This document shows positions 1 through 7,431 of a DNA stretch of 64,000 nt, piece after piece. The position numbers and the translations under genes are program-made. The first letter of the stretch is position 1, and every line of letters begins with the position of its first letter. The notes under the pieces are model-generated. The model was not told where the DNA came from and made no database searches. It was given only the letters and a program-made list of their open reading frames with translations. Origin of the DNA: Mycetocola tolaasinivorans (lineage in GTDB: Bacteria > Actinomycetota > Actinomycetes > Actinomycetales > Microbacteriaceae); contig NZ_RCUX01000005.1 in the NCBI RefSeq assembly GCF_003667565.1, positions 186,001 through 250,000 of the forward strand, given 5' to 3'.

Positions 1-913
1 GCTCGGCGAGGTGGGCACCCACCTGGGTGGTTTCGGCGGGCCAGTTCGGCACCGAAACGGTGCCGCCGGTCGCGACCGCGGCCACGAGGAACGGGGCGGC
101 GTTCGAGAGGTCGGGCTCGATGATGACGTCCTGGGCACGAATGGTCTGCGGGGCCACGATCCACTCGCCGGTGGCGGGGGAGGAGACCTCTACACCGTGA
201 TCCGCGAGCACGCGGATGGTCATGTCGATGTGGGGAATACTCGGCAGGCGCTCACCGGTGTGCACAACGTGCACGCCCTCGGTGAATGAGGCACCGGCCA
301 GCAGCAGCGCCGAGACGAACTGGCTCGAGCTGGAGGCATCGATCTCGATCCGGCCACCGCGCACCTCGCCGGTGCCGTGCACGGTGAAGGGCAGCGTGCC
401 GCGGGCGTCGTCGTTGATGTCGACGCCGAGGGCGCGCAGAGCGGAGATCAGGGTGTTCATCGGGCGTCGACGGGCCGAGGGGTCGGCGTCGATCGTGGTG
501 GGCCCGAGGGCGAGCGCCGCAACCGGCGGCAGGAAGCGCATGACGGTGCCGGCCTGGCCGCAGTCCACCGTGGTGGAGCCGAGGAGTTCCTCGGCGGGCT
601 CGATGCGCAGGTCGTCGCCAAAGCCACCCTCGGTGGCGGCGGGAATCTTCGTGATGGTGACGCCCAGCGCGCGCAGCGCGGCGACCATGTTGTCGCTGTC
701 CTGCGAGTGCAGGGGTGCGCGCAGCACGGTCGGGCCGTCGGCCAATGCGGCAATAATCAGCTCGCGATTGGTCAGTGATTTTGACCCGGGAAGGGGCACC
801 GTGGCGCGGATTGGCGCGGATGCGAGGGGCGCGGGCCAGTCTCCGGTGTCTCCACCGGGGCGGTTAACGCCATAAATATCGAACTCGGGGGCGGAATACT
901 GTGACTCAAGCAT
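1..913 (-). CDS. aroA: 3-phosphoshikimate 1-carboxyvinyltransferase (EPSP synthase), N-terminal 304 codons, runs off the window
   Basis: Penultimate committed step of the shikimate pathway: transfers enolpyruvyl from PEP to shikimate-3-phosphate in the cytoplasm. The frame opens at an ATG at 913-911 and stays open to the window edge, so the C-terminal third is missing. Visible family motifs are [20 protein letters not shown] near residue 41 (the KSxTNR substrate-binding motif), [13 protein letters not shown] near residue 117 (the family's xGNAGTxxR loop, here GQAGTVMR), and [13 protein letters not shown] near residue 177. It is divergent from sigH with only 43 bp between start codons, an arrangement common in actinobacteria. 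The first codons of this gene contain the predicted sigH promoter, so transcription from that promoter starts inside or next to the aroA start region. Identification is secure; only the missing end is unknown. Confidence 0.95.
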   Translation of the reverse strand, partial: MLESQYSAPEFDIYGVNRPGGDTGDWPAPLASAPIRATVPLPGSKSLTNRELIIAALADGPTVLRAPLHSQDSDNMVAALRALGVTITKIPAATEGGFGDDLRIEPAEELLGSTTVDCGQAGTVMRFLPPVAALALGPTTIDADPSARRRPMNTLISALRALGVDINDDARGTLPFTVHGTGEVRGGRIEIDASSSSQFVSALLLAGASFTEGVHVVHTGERLPSIPHIDMTIRVLADHGVEVSSPATGEWIVAPQTIRAQDVIIEPDLSNAAPFLVAAVATGGTVSVPNWPAETTQVGAHLAE

Positions 914-918
914 TGTTT
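893..918 (+). promoter_or_regulatory. SigH/SigR-type autoregulatory promoter for sigH-rsrA
   Basis: GGAATA at 893-898 and GTTT at 915-918 are separated by 16 bp. This fits the consensus known for actinobacterial SigH/SigR redox-stress sigma factors (GGAAYA, 16-17 bp, GTT). It points towards sigH and leaves a short leader of about 30 nt. The -35 element lies inside the start of aroA on the opposite strand. Assignment is by motif match and by the known autoregulation of this sigma family. Confidence 0.7.
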
Positions 919-956
919 ACCTAATCTAGCGGCACTCAGCGACGAAAGGTGGACGG

Positions 957-1667
957 GTGGCACTTCAGACCCCGGTGCGGGACGAGTTTGCAGAGGTAAT
1001 CGGCGACCTTACAGACCCCGCGACCGCACTCGACGTAGACTGGGAGGCGATGTCAGAAGACGAAGTATCCCAGAATCCCCCCGCGGGCGAAGACCCTCGG
1101 GCGTTGTTCGAGGAACAGGCACTGCCGTTCCTTGACCAACTCTATGGTGCCGCCATGCGGATGACAAAGAATCCGCCGGATGCCCAGGACCTCGTGCAGG
1201 AAACCTTCGTGAAGGCCTATGCGGCATTTGGGCAGTTCCGTCAGGGAACCAATCTGAAGGCCTGGCTGTACCGGATTCTCACCAACACCTACATCAACCA
1301 GTACCGCAAGAAGCAGCGCGAGCCCTATCAGGGCACGATCGATGATCTTGAGGACTGGCAGCTGGGTGGCGCAGAATCCACCACCGCGCGCGCTTCGCGT
1401 TCGGCCGAGGCCGAGGCCATCGACCGAATGCCGGACAGCGCGGTCAAGGAAGCGCTGCAGGCGATCCCGGAGGACTTCCGCCTCGCCGTCTATCTGGCGG
1501 ACGTGGAGGGCTTTGCCTACCAGGAAATCGCCGACATCATGAAGACCCCGGTCGGGACCGTCATGAGCCGACTACATCGAGGACGTCGCCTGCTGCGCGA
1601 CCTCCTCGCGGACTATGCAATCGAACGTGGGATCTCGATCCCCTCAGAGGCAAGGAGCGGTCAATGA
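957..1667 (+). CDS. sigH: ECF RNA polymerase sigma factor, SigH/SigR (redox/heat stress) type
   Basis: Alternative sigma factor of 236 residues. Region 2 spans about residues 52-120 ([20 protein letters not shown], then [11 protein letters not shown] and the [12 protein letters not shown] end), and region 4 spans about 165-222 ([20 protein letters not shown], then [12 protein letters not shown]). The start is the GTG at 957, preceded by AGGTGG at 947-952; an in-frame ATG at 1050 (residue 32) is a weaker alternative. Its stop overlaps the rsrA start (ATGA at 1664-1667), so the two are translationally coupled. By family knowledge this sigma is held inactive by the zinc anti-sigma encoded next door and released on disulfide or heat stress to drive thioredoxin, chaperone and its own genes. 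The promoter upstream fits that loop. Confidence 0.92.
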   Translation: MALQTPVRDEFAEVIGDLTDPATALDVDWEAMSEDEVSQNPPAGEDPRALFEEQALPFLDQLYGAAMRMTKNPPDAQDLVQETFVKAYAAFGQFRQGTNLKAWLYRILTNTYINQYRKKQREPYQGTIDDLEDWQLGGAESTTARASRSAEAEAIDRMPDSAVKEALQAIPEDFRLAVYLADVEGFAYQEIADIMKTPVGTVMSRLHRGRRLLRDLLADYAIERGISIPSEARSGQ

Positions 1668-1912
1668 GTGGAGACTGCGGCTGCGAAGCAGCCAAAACGA
1701 ATTTGGAAGAGTATCTGCGTAACGAGGTCTGCAAGACGGACGCCGCGGACATTCGGGCGCACCTGGAAACCTGCCCGTCCTGCCAGGGCGAGGCGGATCT
1801 CTCGCGCACCCTGACCGAGGTCATTCAGCGCGCGTGCAAGGAGTCCGCCCCGCAGGACCTGCGCGACCAGGTGCTCGAGCGCCTGCGCAGCATTCAGGCC
1901 TCGCACGGCTAG
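1664..1912 (+). CDS. rsrA: Zinc-binding anti-sigma factor, RsrA/RshA type
   Basis: Short cytoplasmic redox-sensing partner of the sigma factor (82 residues). It carries the ZAS signature: H33-x3-C37-x2-C40 (HLETCPSC), with further cysteines C5, C7 and C23 near the N-terminus. In this family Zn2+ is bound by the His/Cys cluster; oxidation forms a disulfide, expels zinc and frees the sigma factor. The length and the four-base overlap with sigH are typical. No enzymatic domain is present. A hairpin 17 bp downstream probably ends the operon. Confidence 0.92.
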   Translation: MSGDCGCEAAKTNLEEYLRNEVCKTDAADIRAHLETCPSCQGEADLSRTLTEVIQRACKESAPQDLRDQVLERLRSIQASHG

Positions 1913-1928
1913 CGACGAACGATCACGG

Positions 1929-1974
1929 CCCCGCGCCGCAATTGGGTTCCCACTCGATGGCGACGCGGGGTTTT
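1929..1974 (+). terminator. Probable terminator after sigH-rsrA
   Basis: CCCCGCG at 1929-1935 pairs with CGCGGGG at 1964-1970 and is followed directly by TTTT (1971-1974). The loop is long (28 nt), so the hairpin is only moderate, but it sits 17 bp after the rsrA stop. Confidence 0.5.
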
Positions 1975-2105
1975 GTGCGCGTGCCGAGGGTAGCGCGTAG
2001 CGAAGTGTGACGGCCTGGCACTGGTGCCGGGGAGGCGCGGGGCACTAGCGTCTGGAATTGGATGCATTATCGCGTCCCTTCCCGACCCGAAAGGCCCGCC
2101 CGCCC

Positions 2106-4055
2106 GTGAAACCACTGTTGTCGTCCGTGGTGGCCGCAGCGCTGCTGTTTGCCCCCGCCCTCGGCCTCGCGCCCGCCCAGAAACTCGCGACCCCCTCACC
2201 CGCCACCTCCGCGTTTGGTGCCCCGGTGACTGTCGAACCCCGGCCCGGTTCACCCGTGATTACGGCGCTGGAGCTGGACTCCTTTGCTCCCGGAGACACC
2301 ACACTGCCGTCCGTGTGGTCGCCGTACTTTGCCCTCCTGTTTTCGGTGAGTGCGGATACGCCGCGGCCCGGTGACATCGTGACGATTGACCTCCCGTCCG
2401 ATATGCGCGCCATCATCAACAATTCGGAGGTGTCGGTCACCCTCGCCGAGGGGGAGGACCCGACCCGGATCGGCACCGTGAGTGCCGTGAATGACGGTTC
2501 GCGGGTGTTGCTTGCGTTTACCGATGCCGTGAGCGGGGTTCGCGACCTGCGCGTCAACTCCATCGTGATGGCGCAGATCGCGAATCTGCGCGGCGAATCC
2601 GGTACCTACCGTGGGTCGCTTGCGACCTCATCCGGCACGTTCCCCGTGAGTGCCGACTATTCGGCTGCGCCGCCAGGCTTTAGCTCCGTCGGTGCCTACT
2701 GGGTGAACCCGCGCGGGAGTTCGGCCCCGCCCACCGACGCAGCCTTTGTGGCCCAGGAGGCGTTCGCGTCGCAGCCCGAATCTGCGAGTGCGGGCGGGCA
2801 GCAGTTTGTCACCCTGAGAGACGCCAGCCGACCCCTGGAATCCGATGTCGCGGTCCTGTGCACGGGCCTTCGCCTGACCGAGGTTCCCGAAGTACCGGAG
2901 ACGCTCTCGTCCACGCTGACAACGGGCACGCCGCTGACCGCGGGCCGGGATTTCACCACGGATTGCGGCGAGGATGCGGACGGTCGCGCCGCCGTGACGG
3001 CGGTCATTCCGGAGCCGAAACCCGGTGTGTACTACGTAGTCTCTCAAGACTTTGCCGTGACGACGCTGGGTGGCACCATCCCAGTCGTGCCCAATGAGCC
3101 ACCGATTCCCTCTCGGGCACTCAGCGTGTACGGCTGGGGAATGAAAACCGGTGCTGTTGGATCTCCCAACGTCGGTGGCCTCTCCAGCGTCATCTACTCC
3201 GGAGTATCGGAGTCACTGGCGATAGCCACGCCCGCAACGATCGGTGTGGACGTGGTTCGTGGCACCGTACCCAAGCCCGGCACCGTGGTGACCGGCGGGG
3301 AGAAGATCGATCTCTCGCTGACGGTGCAGAACACCGGCAACCTGCCGGTACAGGCCACCGTGCGCGACGTCATCAGCGGCGTAGCGCCCGCGCTGCTGGA
3401 GGTTCGGGTGGAACCCAGCGCGCTGGGCTCCGCAACCGTGAGCCGGGGAGACTCCGACGTGAGCGTTGCCTGGACCGGGCCACTCGAACCGGGCGACTCT
3501 CACACCCTGAGCTACTCGGTGCGGGTGAGCCGCACCCTGACCGAGGCGGCCGAACTGCGCTTCAACGCGCGCGTGGATGCGACATCTGACACCGGGCTTG
3601 ATGCCGAGCAGGAGAGCCCCGAGGTAGAGTTCCCGGTGCGGGCCGATCCGACGGCTACGGTGAGCCCGAGCCCCTCGGAACCCGCGAGCTCGAGCCCCTC
3701 GCCGAGTACGAGCTCGTCGGGTACCCCGACCTCCACGCCGTCGGGTACCCCGACCTCCACGCCGTCGGGATCGGCCACGCCAACCGCAACCCCCACGGCC
3801 ACGCCAACCGCAACGGCAACGCCCACCGGTACCCCGTCGGGATCGGCCACACCGACGGACCCGACGGCTCCTCCGACATCGCCCACCGGGCTTCCCGCAT
3901 CTCCCACGGCCTCCGGCGGTCCGGGTGAACTGGGAGCCACCGGAACCGATCTGCCGCTCGCGGCCGGCACCGCGGCCATCGTGGTGCTTCTGGGAGCGCT
4001 CGCGCTCGCCGGAGACCAGCGTCGCCGACGCCGAACCACCGCGAACGACATCTAG
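2106..4055 (+). CDS. Secreted wall- or membrane-anchored surface protein with DUF11-type domain and Ser/Thr/Pro-rich stalk
   Basis: Predicted surface protein of about 649 residues. From the GTG at 2106 (GAAAGG at 2089-2094 upstream) it has a short basic n-region and a hydrophobic signal peptide (LLSSVVAAALLFAPALGLA). An in-frame TTG at 2058 would add 16 residues but has no good ribosome site. The N-terminal third (WSPYFALLFSVSADTPRPGD region) resembles the Ig-like adhesin fold of Gram-positive surface proteins. Residues about 375-480 resemble DUF11 (LSLTVQNTGNLP, then WTGPLEPGDSHTLSYSV). Then comes a Pro/Ser/Thr stalk containing an exact 24-bp repeat (3717-3740, 3741-3764). The C-terminus is LGATG, a hydrophobic helix and RRRRR, a sortase-like tripartite signal with a non-canonical motif. 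Its ligand cannot be read from sequence. Confidence 0.75.
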   Translation: MKPLLSSVVAAALLFAPALGLAPAQKLATPSPATSAFGAPVTVEPRPGSPVITALELDSFAPGDTTLPSVWSPYFALLFSVSADTPRPGDIVTIDLPSDMRAIINNSEVSVTLAEGEDPTRIGTVSAVNDGSRVLLAFTDAVSGVRDLRVNSIVMAQIANLRGESGTYRGSLATSSGTFPVSADYSAAPPGFSSVGAYWVNPRGSSAPPTDAAFVAQEAFASQPESASAGGQQFVTLRDASRPLESDVAVLCTGLRLTEVPEVPETLSSTLTTGTPLTAGRDFTTDCGEDADGRAAVTAVIPEPKPGVYYVVSQDFAVTTLGGTIPVVPNEPPIPSRALSVYGWGMKTGAVGSPNVGGLSSVIYSGVSESLAIATPATIGVDVVRGTVPKPGTVVTGGEKIDLSLTVQNTGNLPVQATVRDVISGVAPALLEVRVEPSALGSATVSRGDSDVSVAWTGPLEPGDSHTLSYSVRVSRTLTEAAELRFNARVDATSDTGLDAEQESPEVEFPVRADPTATVSPSPSEPASSSPSPSTSSSGTPTSTPSGTPTSTPSGSATPTATPTATPTATATPTGTPSGSATPTDPTAPPTSPTGLPASPTASGGPGELGATGTDLPLAAGTAAIVVLLGALALAGDQRRRRRTTANDI

Positions 4056-4072
4056 GTCGTCCCCGAAGTACG

Positions 4073-4106
4073 GCGTTCCGCCCACTCTTCGGAGTGGGCG
4101 GAACGC
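4073..4106 (+). terminator. Perfect 15-bp hairpin with TTCG tetraloop
   Basis: GCGTTCCGCCCACTC (4073-4087), loop TTCG (4088-4091), then the exact complement (4092-4106). It lies 17 bp after the surface-protein stop. There is no T-tract, so it would act as a factor-assisted or structure-only terminator. Confidence 0.7.
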
Positions 4107-4418
4107 GTGCGGCATGCGCGCCCGGTTCCCCGAGGGTGCCAGTCAATGGGGGCCATTCTGCCCTCCCGAATGGCAACCGACGTTGTCCTATTTTTCCTGC
4201 AATAGGCCGAGCAAGGCCAGGAGAATTCGGGCCTGAAACGAACCTTCAGTGTCGACGCTCGCCTTATTCTTCCGGGGCTCCGCACCATTTTTACCGTGCA
4301 GGTGAGAGGGGAACACCACCGTTGTTACCTCCTCATTCGTGAGCTTTCTTCCGTTGGTCAACAAGGCTTGTGGCATCGCCCAACTCTTTGGGCACAGCCG
4401 AACCGAGGAGGAAAGCTC
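4107..4418. other. 312-bp non-coding stretch upstream of an exported protein gene
   Basis: Less GC-rich than its surroundings (for example the T-rich stretch near 4187-4200). I see no gene with credible codon use. It presumably holds the promoter of the gene starting at 4419, but no pair of promoter boxes stands out. Confidence 0.4.
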
Positions 4419-5099
4419 GTGAAGACAGTATCCGTGAGACTGGCTGGGGCAGTGGCATTCGTCATTATCGCGGTGGCAGCGGCAGTGGTCGACACTCCGA
4501 ATTCGCCTCATACATCACAAATCATCAACGTACCGATCAACGGAGAACATGATTTACCCCTGATGGCTGAGGCCGCCGCCGACCCGGGCGCTGGAGCGCT
4601 CGCAACGAAAACAGCCGAAAAAACGATTGCCGAGGCAGGGGGAATTCCGGCGGATCTCCGTGAGGTCCTCCGAGAATTGCAAGCGACTCCTGTGCACGAC
4701 CAGCTCAACGCCGTCGTCTGGAACCCGGATACTGAGATTCTTGATGTGTATGTTTACAACGCCGATGTCGACGCTCTGAGCCCACTTTTGGATGAGCTAT
4801 TCGGCAGCAGGCACCGACTAAACATTGATGACTTTCGGACCAGTGACCTCATCGAAAAAATGGAAGAAATCGCGGTGCACGCGCAGCGTGCTGGAATCCC
4901 CCTCTCCGGAATGAGCGTGGAGCCTGGCAGGAACGCCCTGGTGGTCACGCTTCTCGAAGAGTCGGCTTCTGAGAGTGAGAAAAACCGGCCGATACGACGT
5001 ACCCTGCAGGGCACCAGGCTCAGTGTGGGTCAGGCCCAAGACTTTCTGCGAGAGCGGAGCTCCGTTCCCCTGATCTTTGTGAGGGAAGCGGTGGCTTAG
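4419..5099 (+). CDS. Exported protein of unknown function, resembling a protease pro-region
   Basis: 226 residues from the GTG at 4419, chosen because AGGAGGAAAG lies 4 bp upstream; longer in-frame starts lack this. The N-terminus (MKTVSVRLAGAVAFVIIAVA) is a signal peptide or membrane anchor. The rest is soluble and rather acidic. The segments AVVWNPDTEILDVYVYNADV and GMSVEPGRNALVVTLLEES have the rhythm of the pro-domains of secreted alpha-lytic-type (S1) proteases, where similar phrases precede the mature enzyme, but no His/Asp/Ser protease domain follows. Base composition is lower in GC than in neighbouring genes, so it may be acquired. It ends tail-to-tail (4-bp overlap) with a small membrane protein on the other strand. 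The pro-region likeness is my inference and is weak. Confidence 0.6.
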   Translation: MKTVSVRLAGAVAFVIIAVAAAVVDTPNSPHTSQIINVPINGEHDLPLMAEAAADPGAGALATKTAEKTIAEAGGIPADLREVLRELQATPVHDQLNAVVWNPDTEILDVYVYNADVDALSPLLDELFGSRHRLNIDDFRTSDLIEKMEEIAVHAQRAGIPLSGMSVEPGRNALVVTLLEESASESEKNRPIRRTLQGTRLSVGQAQDFLRERSSVPLIFVREAVA

Positions 5100-5386
5100 C
5101 GGGCAGAGGTCTCCGATGGCGAACCGTCCGAATCCAGCCGGGTTGCGATCAGGGCGATGCCGAACCCGATCGTCGCCCCTAGGAACACGGGGAGGAACGC
5201 ACCGGGGATCTCCGACCAGACGCGCGCACCGAGCATCGCCTGAACGGCGAAACCGCCGAGTGTGCCCAGCACCGTGATCGCCCAGAGCAGCGTGAGGAGC
5301 AGCCGGAATCCGCGCCTGGTCATCGCCTCACCGCGGGTAAAAAGGAGCGCCCTGAACCCGGTTTTTGTGCCCGTGGTGCGTGTCAT
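5096..5386 (-). CDS. Small membrane protein, two predicted helices, unknown function
   Basis: 96 residues starting at the ATG at 5386, preceded on its strand by GGTGAGG at a 6-bp distance; a second in-frame ATG (residue 22) is also possible. Two hydrophobic segments, LLLTLLWAITVLGTLGGFAV and FLPVFLGATIGFGIALIAT, flank a short loop, with a basic N-terminus and a charged C-terminal tail. No known family is recognised. It does not belong to the antiporter operon on the same strand, since the 48-bp repeat array lies between. Confidence 0.6.
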   Translation of the reverse strand: MTRTTGTKTGFRALLFTRGEAMTRRGFRLLLTLLWAITVLGTLGGFAVQAMLGARVWSEIPGAFLPVFLGATIGFGIALIATRLDSDGSPSETSAR

Positions 5387-5473
5387 TTCTGCCTCACCAT
5401 TCTCGTCGTCGAGGGGATGCTTCGTGATCCGTGTGGATCCCTCAACGCTATCAACCGGTATCCGAGGTGTCCA

Positions 5474-5617
5474 GACGTACCCCGCCGCGGACGCAGCGGG
5501 ATGCCGACGGGTGCTCCCCTGGACGTACCCCGCCGCGGACGCAGCGGGATGCCGACGGGTGCTCCCCTAGACGTACCCCGCCGTAGCCGCAGCGGGGTAC
5601 TGACGGGTGCGTCCCTA
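5474..5617 (-). repeat. Three tandem copies of a 48-bp hairpin-forming repeat at the antiporter gene end
   Basis: Copies at 5474-5521, 5522-5569 and 5570-5617 with an exact period of 48 bp. Copies 1 and 2 are nearly identical; copy 3 is diverged. Read on the minus strand, each contains CCCGCTG, a 6-nt loop and CGGCGGG, a hairpin with one U-G pair. In copy 3 the loop sequence differs but the stem is kept and lengthened (GTACCCCGCTG / CGGCGGGGTAC). The antiporter TAG stop (5617-5615) is the last trinucleotide of copy 3, so the array forms the mRNA 3' end and may act as a multi-hairpin terminator or RNA-stability element. Confidence 0.85.
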
Positions 5618-7339
5618 GTGGGCCTGGTCGCCCGGCGACAGCCGGATGTCCTCGTTGTCGAGCATGTGCTGCACGCTCGCGAGGCGCGGGGAACTGTAGT
5701 TACCGGTGGAGCGGGCATCGAGCAGGGCGCTGCGCTGAGCATCGAGGATGACCCGGCGCAGGGCCCGGAACTCCTCGCTGACGCTCATGCCGTTCTCCTC
5801 GTTCTCGGCCTCCACGCGCGCGGTCCACTCCGCACGCACCGCCATCTGCTTGCGCGTGCGCTCGAGCAGTTCGGGGGAGAACTTCTTGCCGTCCGGGCGG
5901 CGCAGTTCGGGGCTGGCGAGGGCCGCCTCGCTCGCCTGATTAATCTCCTCCATCAGGCTCTGCAGCTCGCGCTTCTCGGCCTCCGCGGTGGGGCCGGAAA
6001 CACCGAGCTTCCGGATCACCCAGGGCAGCGTGCCACCCTGCAGCATGAGCGTGGTGAATGCCACGGTGAACGCGATCAGAACGAGCTCGGCGCGGTGCGG
6101 GGTGCTGAGATCCAGCGACTGGGCCGCAGCGAGCGTCACAACGCCGCGCATACCGGACCAGGCGATGACCGTGCCACCACGCCAGCCGAGACCCTCGTTC
6201 GTGAGGAAGTTGAGGTCGGCGCTGCGGCGGGCGAGTAGGCGGCGGGCGCGATCCTTGCGGGCGTCATCCCAGCGCTCGTTATCCACCTCCTCGATCTTTG
6301 AGCGCACGCTGTCGATCCGGGGCTGCATCTGCGCGGCCCGGCGCTCCTCGGAGCGCAAACCCCAGATCATCGGGGTGACAAAGAGGAAGCGCAGCACGAT
6401 CAGCAGGGCGGTGATGATCAGCCCGATCGTGATCGTCCAGACCGTGCCGGTCTCGCCGGCACGGGCATCTCCGAGCAGGCTGTTGAGCTGCATACCCATC
6501 ACGAGGAACACGCCGTTTTCGAGCAGGAACTGCACGGTGCGCCAGTTCAGTCGCTCACTCACTCGATCCTGGGCACGGAAGTATCGGGCACCGCGATGCC
6601 CGGTGATCAGACCGGCCACCACCACGGCGAGCACCCCCGACGCATGGAACTCCTCGGCGGGAATATACGCGACGAACGGCACCACAAACGACAGCGCGGT
6701 GTTGAGTACCGGGTCGTTGATTTTCGAGCGGATCCACACGGTCACGTACCCGGCAATCACACCCACCACGATCGCGAGGGCGGCCGCATAGAGGAAGTCT
6801 CCGAGCGCACCCCAGATGGATACCGCGCCGGCGGTCGCGGCCACGGCCGTACGCAGCAGCACCAGGGCCGACGCATCGTTCACGAGGCTCTCGCCCTCGA
6901 GCAGGGTGACCAGCCGGGTGGGCAGACCCAGCCGCTTGGCGATCGAGGTGGCCGCCACGGCATCGGTGGGGCTGACCACGGCACCGAGCGCCACGCCCAG
7001 GGCGAAGCCGAGGTCCGGGATCAGGAGGTTCAGAATCCAGCCGATGAGCAGCGCGGTCAGGATGACCTGGGCGATCGAAAGCCATCCGATCGGCCGCATA
7101 TTCCGGCGGAAATCCATCAGTGGAACGTTCACCGCCGAGGAATACAGCAGGGGAGGCAACACCACCACGAGGATGATCCAGGGATCAATGTGGAAGTCGG
7201 CGGGCAGCCAGGGCAGGAAGCTCATCCCCACACCCACCAGCACCAGGATGAGGGGGGCGGCGACCCCGAGCCGGTTTGCGAAGACGCTCACCAGCACGAG
7301 AATGAACACACCAACCACGAGCATGAGCGCAAATTCCAT
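5615..7339 (-). CDS. Na+/H+ antiporter, CPA1 (NhaP/NHE) family
   Basis: Membrane cation/proton exchanger of 574 residues, used for pH and sodium homeostasis. About 12 hydrophobic segments cover residues 1-430. Signature motifs are SPTDAVAATSIAKRLGLP (TM4 region, about residue 126) and EGESLVNDASALVLLRTAVA (about residue 151), which contains the ND pair that carries the cation-binding Asp in CPA1 exchangers. A later GMRGVVTLAAA segment is the conserved TM11-type motif. The C-terminal ~100 residues are hydrophilic and helical. The start is the ATG at 7339. It lies 92 bp downstream of the MscS-type channel gene on the same strand with a possible terminator between them, so co-transcription is uncertain. 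The stop lies inside the 48-bp repeat. Confidence 0.92.
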   Translation of the reverse strand: MEFALMLVVGVFILVLVSVFANRLGVAAPLILVLVGVGMSFLPWLPADFHIDPWIILVVVLPPLLYSSAVNVPLMDFRRNMRPIGWLSIAQVILTALLIGWILNLLIPDLGFALGVALGAVVSPTDAVAATSIAKRLGLPTRLVTLLEGESLVNDASALVLLRTAVAATAGAVSIWGALGDFLYAAALAIVVGVIAGYVTVWIRSKINDPVLNTALSFVVPFVAYIPAEEFHASGVLAVVVAGLITGHRGARYFRAQDRVSERLNWRTVQFLLENGVFLVMGMQLNSLLGDARAGETGTVWTITIGLIITALLIVLRFLFVTPMIWGLRSEERRAAQMQPRIDSVRSKIEEVDNERWDDARKDRARRLLARRSADLNFLTNEGLGWRGGTVIAWSGMRGVVTLAAAQSLDLSTPHRAELVLIAFTVAFTTLMLQGGTLPWVIRKLGVSGPTAEAEKRELQSLMEEINQASEAALASPELRRPDGKKFSPELLERTRKQMAVRAEWTARVEAENEENGMSVSEEFRALRRVILDAQRSALLDARSTGNYSSPRLASVQHMLDNEDIRLSPGDQAH

Positions 7340-7379
7340 CTGGTCAGTTTACGCTTCGTGGATTAACGAACGGTAGCGT

Positions 7380-7398
7380 TTGGCCCGAACGGGGCCAA
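7380..7398 (-). terminator. Hairpin between channel gene and antiporter gene
   Basis: TTGGCCC (7380-7386), 5-nt loop, GGGCCAA (7392-7398); perfect 7-bp stem in the 92-bp gap. There is no T-tract on the minus strand. It could attenuate read-through into the antiporter gene. Confidence 0.4.
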
Positions 7399-7431
7399 CC
7401 TTCGCGCGGCACCCAGCGAACGTATGCCGAT

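Noticed and set aside
1..875. Plus-strand frames in the first 900 bp
   Set aside because: They are shadows of aroA, which is on the minus strand and open at the window edge.
5474..5617. CRISPR array
   Set aside because: Three directly adjoining repeats without spacers and with no cas genes nearby; it is a tandem hairpin repeat.
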